Shown here piece by piece: positions 6,699 through 12,145 of a stretch of 12,145 nt of DNA; within the stretch, counting starts at the first letter, position 1; each line of letters begins with the position of its first letter. The translations under genes were made by a program, and so were the position numbers. The notes beneath the pieces are model-generated. The model did no database searches and was not told the DNA's origin. It saw only the letters and a program-made list of their open reading frames with translations. Source of the stretch: Tritrichomonas foetus (taxonomy: Eukaryota; Parabasalia; Tritrichomonadida; Tritrichomonadidae); contig MLAK01001243.1 of NCBI GenBank assembly GCA_001839685.1, forward strand, positions 1-12,145, given 5' to 3'.

Positions 6699-8567
6699 TT
6701 ATAGTGTATACAAATCATTAGCAATAACCTTTGGAGAAAACTCCGATCCTGCCACTCTTTCAAGTGCAAGCTCATCAAACTCTGTAAAGTAAATTGTTGC
6801 ATCACATTTTCCAGCTAGCTCGGTTGCAAAATGTGGATAAGAAGGTGGTTGCATAAAAATCACTCTGCCTGCCTCTAATTTTGGCCTAAAATAGAAATAA
6901 TGTCTTTCAGTCAAAAGTAAAACCGCATTTGGATCACTACGAAAAGCTTTTTTCATATTCGAACTATCTTGTTTTGTTGATTCATCCGAGAGTTCCAAAT
7001 AATTGACTAAATCATCTTCTAGCATTTTTCTTGCTTGGAAGAAACGAAAAGATGAAACAAAATAAATAATTGTTCTTTTTGCTACATTTTCATCTTCTGA
7101 ACGCCATTGTTTAATTAAAGGGAAGAGCTTTTCTTTAAATGTTTTATAAATTGCTTCACCGATTTTATCAATGCTTCCAGAATTCATTTTCTTATAAGTT
7201 CTTTCAAATTCACCTGATTGAAGTGCTCGTGGATAAATTAATGGTCGAATTATTAACTGACCGCGAATATTTTCAAACTTTTGATATTGATTGAATATTT
7301 CAGGTGATAAAATTGCACCATATCCAATATTCTGTCTCATTTTTCGATGATTGTTGTTTGCACAGTATGGTCTTAAACGTGACCAGTCTGTTTGATCAAC
7401 AGTTTTTGGTAAAGTGTTCAATTGCAAAATAATCTGAGCAAGACGATCAGAATGTTGCATTGTGAGAACATCAATCGAATCAAGGACAAGAATTTCAATC
7501 GAGCTTAAAAAGTTCTTTTCTTCGAATAAAGAAAGTGCTAAAGGTGATGCAATAACAAGCTGTGATTTCGCAATACCTTGAAATAGTGATACTTTATTAT
7601 GAAAGAATCGAATTCCAGTTTTGAAATCACTATCAGAGTTGCCACCAAATGTTTCTAACCAATCTGCAGCACGTGTTCTTAAATAGTGCTCTGATATTTT
7701 GTCAACGGTATATTCAGCCAATTTATCAAAGTTTTCTATTTGGAATTGTTGTTCTTCTTCATTACCTTCTTCGTTTTTGACTGTAACTTTGTCAGGTAAA
7801 CATTTGATGACATCAGTAATGAATTGATAAGCTTGGAGTTTATGTGGACATAAAACTAAAATTACTGATGGTGTGAAATTTGAGTCTTTGAAATCTGGTG
7901 ATGGCCGATTTTCTTTTGCTTCAAAATCACGATAAATATGATTAACAACATGTAATGCAGCGATTTTTCTAAATCTAGCGTTTTCTTTTCCAACATACAT
8001 AAAATCACGATAATCAAAAATTGAAGGTGCAAGTGAATCTTTTGTTATTTCGATATTATCATGAATACCATTCAAATTTTTGAATAAGTTGATAGTATTT
8101 GATTCTTCAGTGATTTCAATGAATTCTTCGGTATTTTCCGGAACTTTTTCAGTGTTGCTATTTTTTCCTTTCTTTGAATTTTTCCTTTTCGTTGGTTTTG
8201 GTTTTGGTGCTTCTGCTTTAATTGTTTTCTTTGTGATGATTTTGTTTGATGGAATTATGTCGCTTGTTGAAAGGGCGAGTCCAAATTCGCTTTTATAAAT
8301 TTTCAATTCTGGTTTATCTGCAAAAAAGTTATGTTCTGTATTGTTGAACCATTCGTTGAAAGAAATTGGTGATCCTTCAACTTTGAGAGTTTCCAGGTCA
8401 CTTGTCACATCAACTGGCTTTTCGAGATCTTCTTTTGCTTTTTGGGCGGCATCAATATCTCCTTTTTCTTCATTTTGATCGTCTTCTGCTTGAACTACAA
8501 CAGTGCTTAACATTGCTAAAAAATCATTAGCAGACCTTTTCTTTTGAGTTCTTCTTTTTCCCTTCAT
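6699..8567 (-). CDS. UTP25: Utp25 / DEF-type SSU processome protein
   Basis: Utp25 (Def in animals) is a nucleolar, helicase-like protein of the small-subunit processome needed for early 18S pre-rRNA processing. The frame opens at 8636, but the Met at 8567 (MKGKRRTQKKRSANDFL) is the better start because it begins with the basic nucleolar-type segment; this gives 622 residues. In the 645-residue numbering of the open frame: a Lys-rich acidic/basic linker at 143-180; DYRDFMYVGKENARFRKIAALHVVNHI at 208-234; a Walker-A-equivalent strand SVILVLCPHK at 257-266; GGNSDSDFKTGIRFF at 331-345; SQLVIASPLALSL at 358-370; FLSSIEILVLDSIDVLTMQ at 376-394; WSRLRPY at 418-424; and TERHYFYFR near 576-584. These match Utp25 in order. 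The DEAD box is replaced by DSID and no GKT loop is visible, as expected for a non-canonical helicase. It is shorter than yeast Utp25 (about 720), mainly in the N-terminal acidic region. The stop TAA is followed by A, giving a UAAA that may double as the polyadenylation signal. Confidence 0.87.
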   Translation of the reverse strand: MKGKRRTQKKRSANDFLAMLSTVVVQAEDDQNEEKGDIDAAQKAKEDLEKPVDVTSDLETLKVEGSPISFNEWFNNTEHNFFADKPELKIYKSEFGLALSTSDIIPSNKIITKKTIKAEAPKPKPTKRKNSKKGKNSNTEKVPENTEEFIEITEESNTINLFKNLNGIHDNIEITKDSLAPSIFDYRDFMYVGKENARFRKIAALHVVNHIYRDFEAKENRPSPDFKDSNFTPSVILVLCPHKLQAYQFITDVIKCLPDKVTVKNEEGNEEEQQFQIENFDKLAEYTVDKISEHYLRTRAADWLETFGGNSDSDFKTGIRFFHNKVSLFQGIAKSQLVIASPLALSLFEEKNFLSSIEILVLDSIDVLTMQHSDRLAQIILQLNTLPKTVDQTDWSRLRPYCANNNHRKMRQNIGYGAILSPEIFNQYQKFENIRGQLIIRPLIYPRALQSGEFERTYKKMNSGSIDKIGEAIYKTFKEKLFPLIKQWRSEDENVAKRTIIYFVSSFRFFQARKMLEDDLVNYLELSDESTKQDSSNMKKAFRSDPNAVLLLTERHYFYFRPKLEAGRVIFMQPPSYPHFATELAGKCDATIYFTEFDELALERVAGSEFSPKVIANDLYTL

Positions 8568-8839
8568 TTTATAAAAAATAATGCGCCAATCATGGTCATC
8601 ATTTCCTACAAACTTTTTAAATATGTAAATAGTCATTATAACACAATTATTCGAATAATATGCACAAATACATTCTCAATTCATTTTTCATTATATATAT
8701 GGCCAAATTCATTCTTAAAAAGTTGGAAAAGAGAAAATCTTCATTCAAAATTTACAACAAACAAAAAGTCAATTAAATTGATATGAAAACGATAGTTTTG
8801 CACTGAATCATAAATTACGTTACGAAAATTCTTAAATTA
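8568..8839. promoter_or_regulatory. Divergent intergenic region between UTP25 and the unknown Q/N-rich gene
   Basis: These 272 bp must hold the 5' control regions of both flanking genes, which point away from each other. The sequence is AT-rich and includes an alternating AT stretch near 8692-8700. On the plus side TCATAA (8808-8813) fits an initiator about 30 bases before the ATG. On the minus side only a partial match (GCATTA) lies upstream of the UTP25 start. Confidence 0.5.
8808..8813 (+). promoter_or_regulatory. Candidate initiator of the Q/N-rich gene
   Basis: TCATAA fits TCA-Y-W with the putative +1 A at 8810, 30 bases before the ATG at 8840. This is a somewhat longer leader than for the neighbouring genes. 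The evidence is positional only. Confidence 0.3.
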
Positions 8840-9634
8840 ATGGAATCGAATCACACTTTATATTCTCCCAGTAAATCAAAAGTCTCAAGAAACCAGAATT
8901 TGATTCATTTTGGAAGTGAATTCGATGTAACATATGATATGACAAGCGAATTTCCTCTCACGACTGCCAAAACCAAACCCGATCCATTTTTTGAAAATAC
9001 TTTCAGTCACACTCAGCCAGTTAATATTCAAACGATACCAAAGCAATTTTCTAATGATTACTCACATACTATACTATCCGGAACGAATGCGCCTTCTGTT
9101 CATTACATAGATATTGTTTCCTCACGATCTGCTTTGCAAAATCAATATCCGAATCAATACAATAACCAGTACAACAATCAATACAATAATACCAGCCAAT
9201 TAGCAAATCAATTCAGCTCTGGCCAATTTTCGACAATTCAGCCAAATCAAGTTCCAACTATTAGCCGATTAACAACAACGCCTCAGCCCATGGAAAAACA
9301 GCAATCATCACAAAGATCAAAGACACAGCGTTCATTCCATAAATCATCAAACGCACCAAAAGTCAAACCGAAAACATATGTTTTTGGATTTCGTGAAGAG
9401 GCAAAGTATCAGCCACATCCTTTTGTATCTTCGCATAAACCTAAAACACAACAATCAGTCAGGCAGAGACCACAAACAAGAAATGAGGTATCAACACCAA
9501 GAAGATTTCAAAAGCCATTTAAGCTCTCAAAAAGAAGAGCGATAGCTTTTGATGATATGCCAAGTAACTATCACAACATTTATCTTGGATCGTTTGAGGA
9601 ATTTGGTCAAGGTGATAAATATCAAGGCCCATAA
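8840..9634 (+). CDS. Unknown Gln/Asn/Ser-rich, probably disordered protein
   Basis: I do not recognise a family for this 264-residue protein. Three zones are visible. Residues 1-95 are Ser/Thr-rich, with acidic and aromatic spots such as FGSEFDVTYDM at 24-34. Residues 100-165 are Gln/Asn-rich, including four NQY-x tetrapeptides at 101-116. Residues 155-235 are strongly basic (QRSKTQRSFHKSS, KPKTYVFGFREE, RRFQKPFKLSKRRA). The last 30 residues turn acidic and aromatic (AFDDMPSNYHNIYLGSFEEF). There is no signal peptide, membrane segment or catalytic motif. The compact YVFGFREEAKYQPHPFV segment at 180-196 and the C-terminal block look like short linear binding motifs. A nucleic-acid-binding or scaffold role would fit the basic region but is inference. 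Length, an ATG start and clean codon use support a real gene. An AATAAA at 9754-9759 may mark the 3' end. Confidence 0.65.
   Translation: MESNHTLYSPSKSKVSRNQNLIHFGSEFDVTYDMTSEFPLTTAKTKPDPFFENTFSHTQPVNIQTIPKQFSNDYSHTILSGTNAPSVHYIDIVSSRSALQNQYPNQYNNQYNNQYNNTSQLANQFSSGQFSTIQPNQVPTISRLTTTPQPMEKQQSSQRSKTQRSFHKSSNAPKVKPKTYVFGFREEAKYQPHPFVSSHKPKTQQSVRQRPQTRNEVSTPRRFQKPFKLSKRRAIAFDDMPSNYHNIYLGSFEEFGQGDKYQGP
9140..9190 (+). repeat. In-frame NQY-x tetrapeptide repeat (12-bp units)
   Basis: Four 12-bp units encode NQYP, NQYN, NQYN and NQYN, followed by a further Asn. The third unit (9164-9175) uses AAC CAG TAC AAC where its neighbours use AAT CAA TAC AAT, so the peptide is more conserved than the DNA. 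This argues for some age and for selection on the protein rather than recent slippage. Confidence 0.8.
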
Positions 9635-10121
9635 GCACCAAATGACGTGATTTTGTTTGTTTTCATTTGTATTTGTATTGGTGATAATTTTGATATTATG
9701 TGTTTTATTATTATTTCATGCGATCACTTTTTAAATTATATTATGTATTCTAGAATAAAAACATATACTTATCATCAACTATTCCTTTTTACGAACTTCC
9801 AATGATTGAATCAACAAAGTCTAAATTTATCAAATTCTTTTTTATAAGAAACTATCATAATATTTCAGTATGAAGATCGTCAGATGAAATAGATTTCATG
9901 AATACAAGTATTTGAAACAGAGTGCTACATCTTAAATCCAATCTAGGTACACTTCTGAAAGAATTACAGGTAGATTCACAATGAGGTAAAATTTGAATTT
10001 TTTGGAAAGGAGTCAATGGGAAACAAAAGATCATTGTTGATTTCAAATAAGTTTTAATAATAATAAATATAGATGGATAGAAATAATATATTGTATCTGA
10101 TAATAACACTATTCAAGCAAT
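9635..10121. other. Convergent intergenic region
   Basis: About 487 bp between the 3' ends of two converging genes. It includes AATAAA at 9754-9759 on the plus strand and a 16-bp near-palindrome (ATGAAAT-AG-ATTTCAT, 9884-9899). An 84-codon minus-strand frame is open at 9855-10109, but it has unremarkable composition and no recognisable domain, and is regarded as chance. No RNA gene was recognised. Confidence 0.55.
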
Positions 10122-11525
10122 TCATTTGAATCTTTGAGTAGATCTGCTTGTTCTTATCGTTCTTGAAGGTGCCAAAGGACTATTTTTGGCTGCTGATGAA
10201 GAAGTCTTTGTCTGAGCAGCACAGCTCATTGATCCATTTGATCCACTCGTGGAAATTCCACCTGCTCGAGCCACAGAAGGAACCAAATATGAAGGTGGTG
10301 GAGTATTCGTTGAAAATGGACTCTTTCGTGAAGTTCCAGATTTTGAGGAGTTTCGAGAACAAGAATTTGATGATGAGCCAGAACTGCAATTTGAATTACC
10401 TGATGGAGAGAACCGAGGGATAGCTCCAAAAGAACAAGATGATTTACATCTTGATGAAGAAAGAGAAACTCTTCCACCTTTACTAGCTGAACTAGATATT
10501 CCGTTTCTGTTTTTACGTGTCTGTTGAACTTTTGGAACCAATTTCAGACCTATTTGTTGAGCTGGAGGCAATATCATTGTGCACTTTGGTTTGACACCAA
10601 CATCAGAATCTTCGAGAAGTGAGTAAAATTGCATTTCTCGATTTTCCTGATGATGAATCACAGCTGCCTTGTTTTGGAGCATTCTACAGTAATTACTACT
10701 CGAAAATAAGGTAATGCACGTGTTTGAACAATCAAGGGAGTAACCAGTAGGCACACATTGATGTCCACGAATAATCACTTTCAGCTTATTCGCTTTCAAA
10801 AATGCAGCGATGGCTTCTGTTCCATAAAGAACGCCAGTACCCCGACTGTTTTCTTCATATGTGCGAATCGTATTGTCTGGATCAGACCACACTAAATCGG
10901 CGATTAATGGATCAGTTTCATATTCACGAATAGGCATGTCTATTTCAATTATTGAACGAAGGGATGTAAGCATTGGTGAAAGTCCACCATGAACACAAAA
11001 GACTTGGCCTCCAACAACAGCTGCCAACGGCATATAACTAAATGCCTCGTTGCAGGCAGCCCAGGCATCGCTGGAGCCGTAAGAGTTTAGAATATCATCG
11101 TAGAATCCATAGCTGCGATTACACTTGCTGAATTCGTGGTTTCCTCGAAGAAGAAATATTGAATCTGGATATTTGCAAATAAGCGCAAATAAAATAGCTA
11201 TTACTTCTATCGAATGTGCACCTCGATCAACATAATCACCGAGAAACATATATTTTGTTTCTGGTGGCATCCCGAAAATATGGAAGATTTGAAGAAGATC
11301 TGTTAAGTTTCCGTGAATATCGCCGGCATAAACAACAGGTGGAGAAACATTAATGAGGCTGCCGCAAGGTTCTAAATACGTAATTGCTTGGGAACAAACA
11401 TCTAGAAGTATTTTCGAATCAACGCGTGGGAAAATGGTCAGTTCTTCGTGGTTTGAATCTGGGTCTTTTGGACTTTTCTCAATGAATGGCTGGTAAAGAC
11501 GAAGTATGTAATCAACTGAGTTCAT
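10122..11525 (-). CDS. PPP-family Ser/Thr protein phosphatase, PP1-like, with Ser-rich tail
   Basis: This 467-residue protein is a metal-dependent phosphoserine/phosphothreonine phosphatase. The catalytic domain spans about 20-310 and carries every PPP signature: GDIHGN (68-73), GDYVDRG (96-102), LRGNHE (126-131), HGG (179-181) and RGH (253-255). Predicted metal ligands are Asp69, His71, Asp97, Asn129, His179 and His255, with His130 as acid; phosphate contacts are Arg101 and Arg228. NRSYGFYDD and LFSSSNYC resemble PP1 more than calcineurin or PP5. The loop after NYC (RMLQN) differs from the PP1 GEFDN loop that shapes inhibitor binding. From about 335 the protein becomes a basic, Ser/Gly/Asn-rich, probably disordered tail of about 130 residues absent from PP1, with many SP/SR/RS sites. 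The N-terminus has no EF hand or TPR. TCACCAA lies four bases upstream of the ATG. Activity is well supported; substrate and regulatory partner are unknown. Confidence 0.92.
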   Translation of the reverse strand: MNSVDYILRLYQPFIEKSPKDPDSNHEELTIFPRVDSKILLDVCSQAITYLEPCGSLINVSPPVVYAGDIHGNLTDLLQIFHIFGMPPETKYMFLGDYVDRGAHSIEVIAILFALICKYPDSIFLLRGNHEFSKCNRSYGFYDDILNSYGSSDAWAACNEAFSYMPLAAVVGGQVFCVHGGLSPMLTSLRSIIEIDMPIREYETDPLIADLVWSDPDNTIRTYEENSRGTGVLYGTEAIAAFLKANKLKVIIRGHQCVPTGYSLDCSNTCITLFSSSNYCRMLQNKAAVIHHQENREMQFYSLLEDSDVGVKPKCTMILPPAQQIGLKLVPKVQQTRKNRNGISSSASKGGRVSLSSSRCKSSCSFGAIPRFSPSGNSNCSSGSSSNSCSRNSSKSGTSRKSPFSTNTPPPSYLVPSVARAGGISTSGSNGSMSCAAQTKTSSSAAKNSPLAPSRTIRTSRSTQRFK

Positions 11526-11528
11526 TTT

Positions 11529-11535
11529 TTGGTGA
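11529..11535 (-). promoter_or_regulatory. Candidate initiator of the phosphatase gene
   Basis: On the minus strand this reads TCACCAA, separated from the ATG by only AAA. The same heptamer precedes the Trm10 ATG by one base. It fits the TCAY core of the trichomonad initiator, but its fifth base is C. A start here would imply an extremely short leader. Confidence 0.35.
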
Positions 11536-11555
11536 TTCTTTTTCTTTTCTTATAC

Positions 11556-11629
11556 ATTCAATTTCGATTATTCATCACTCAAACAACATATTCAGAAGAT
11601 TTTCTTTCGATTATACTCCGAAATTGAAT
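11556..11629. repeat. Inverted repeat (11-bp arms) plus a 10-bp direct repeat
   Basis: ATTCAATTTCG (11556-11566) is the exact reverse complement of CGAAATTGAAT (11619-11629), 52 bp apart. Overlapping this, TTTCGATTAT occurs as a direct repeat at 11562-11571 and 11605-11614. The cluster lies 30-105 bp upstream of the phosphatase ATG, where control sites would be expected. Confidence 0.6.
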
Positions 11630-11862
11630 AGTTTTTTTTTTCAGAATTTCTTTGTGTGAAATAGCACTTTCAAAAATTTGGGAAAGAAAATGAAAGAATT
11701 CAATTTTTAGGAGGTTTAATAATTTTCAGTACAGTTGCATTCATTGAATCAAATTCAAAATGACTGTATTTATAAAAAGAAATTCTTCAATATTTCAATG
11801 ATTTCAGAGGAAATTAACTCAATCACAAAAAGTTGATTGTTTTAAAAAGCTCTTTTTTAGAA

Positions 11863-11898
11863 ATTCATCATGAATAATAATGATTATTCATGATGAAT
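11863..11898. repeat. Perfect hairpin, 16-bp arms with a 4-base loop
   Basis: ATTCATCATGAATAAT (11863-11878) and ATTATTCATGATGAAT (11883-11898) are exact reverse complements around AATG. Each arm itself contains the palindrome TTCATGAA in whole or part. It is far from either side of a gene (338 bp from the phosphatase start). It could be a cruciform-forming element, a transcript stem or a dimeric binding site. Confidence 0.85.
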
Positions 11899-12083
11899 AT
11901 ATCATTAGAGAACCCAATTACATCATAGGTATTCTAAAATAAATGACACTGCTAAAATTAAGTAGAAATTATTTTCTCAATTCATAGTCAACTCCTTTTG
12001 AAAAAGTGGAAAGTAAGATTTCTCAAAAACCATAATTATATGCTCTGAGAATAAGGCTCGCTAGGGCCAGCACTTTTTCATAG

Positions 12084-12127
12084 TGGCCAGAACAAAAATT
12101 TGAGGTGACCAGCCAAAAAATTTGGGG
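12084..12127. repeat. Two adjacent 22-bp tandem units of TG-RCCAG type
   Basis: Units 12084-12105 and 12106-12127 match at 17 of 22 positions. They share TG-x-CCAG at the start, an A-rich centre and TTTG-x-GG at the end. A weaker third copy with GGGCCAGCAC precedes them from about 12064. They run straight into the GC-rich palindrome. Confidence 0.6.
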
Positions 12128-12140
12128 GGCTCCGCCCCCC
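12124..12140. repeat. GC-rich palindrome GGGGGGC-TCC-GCCCCCC
   Basis: This is a perfect 7-bp G/C stem (8 with the flanking T-A pair) around a TCC loop, at the window edge. Its all-G/C composition is unlike anything else in the window. It may be part of a dispersed repeat or a mobile-element end; the remainder lies beyond the window. Confidence 0.75.
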
Positions 12141-12145
12141 ATACC

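Larger units (their letters stand above)
11526..12145. other. Non-coding region upstream of the phosphatase, rich in inverted repeats
   Basis: About 620 bp without a convincing ORF. The half next to the gene is T-rich and holds an 11-bp inverted repeat and a 10-bp direct repeat. A perfect 16-bp-arm hairpin lies at 11863-11898. The last 85 bp change character, with GGCCAG-type repeats and a run of G and C that contrast with the AT-rich surroundings. Confidence 0.65.

Noticed and set aside
8568..8636. Longer N-terminus for Utp25 starting at 8636
   Set aside because: The extra 23 residues look like translated spacer. The Met at 8567 starts the basic segment expected at the beginning of the protein.
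9884..9899. Near-palindrome ATGAAAT-AG-ATTTCAT
   Set aside because: Seven-bp arms in AT-rich sequence are expected by chance; nothing around it adds support.
9855..10109. 84-codon minus-strand open frame just beyond the phosphatase stop
   Set aside because: Composition is what AT-rich non-coding DNA gives by chance (runs of Ile, Phe, Tyr), no domain is visible, and it lies in a 3'-3' spacer.

Overview
The window looks like nuclear DNA from an AT-rich, intron-poor protist. Every supported gene is a single uninterrupted reading frame with standard stop codons and A/T-ending codons. The spacers are very AT-rich, and short TCA-type initiator-like motifs lie just upstream of several ATGs. The recognisable products (Trm10, Utp25, a beta-type importin, a PP1-like phosphatase) are eukaryotic only. 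Unspliced genes, TCA-Y-W-like initiators and one stop codon overlapping TAAA suggest a parabasalid such as Tritrichomonas or Trichomonas. That assignment is inference, not proof.

Layout: 1-574 is a non-coding spacer. 575-1327 (+) encodes a Trm10-type tRNA m1G methyltransferase. 1417-1717 is an 18-bp minisatellite whose N bases sit mostly at positions where repeat variants differ, pointing to a collapsed assembly. Three minus-strand genes follow head to tail: an importin-beta-family protein (1812-4289), an unknown all-helical ARM/HEAT-like protein (4966-6471) and Utp25, an SSU-processome factor (6699-8567). A divergent spacer separates Utp25 from a plus-strand Gln/Asn/Ser-rich protein of unknown function (8840-9634). 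That gene converges on a minus-strand PPP-family Ser/Thr phosphatase with a long Ser-rich basic tail (10122-11525). The last 620 bp hold no gene. They do hold inverted repeats, including a perfect 16-bp-arm hairpin, and end in an anomalous GC-rich palindrome next to two 22-bp tandem units, which may be the edge of a dispersed repeat.

The genes form no operon or dedicated pathway. Three serve general RNA and nuclear housekeeping (tRNA modification, ribosome assembly, nuclear transport). I found no convincing new multi-gene system. The most notable items are the N-masked minisatellite, the terminal GC palindrome, the hairpins in the phosphatase upstream region, and a short in-frame ORF or possible non-canonical intron ahead of the ARM-like gene.
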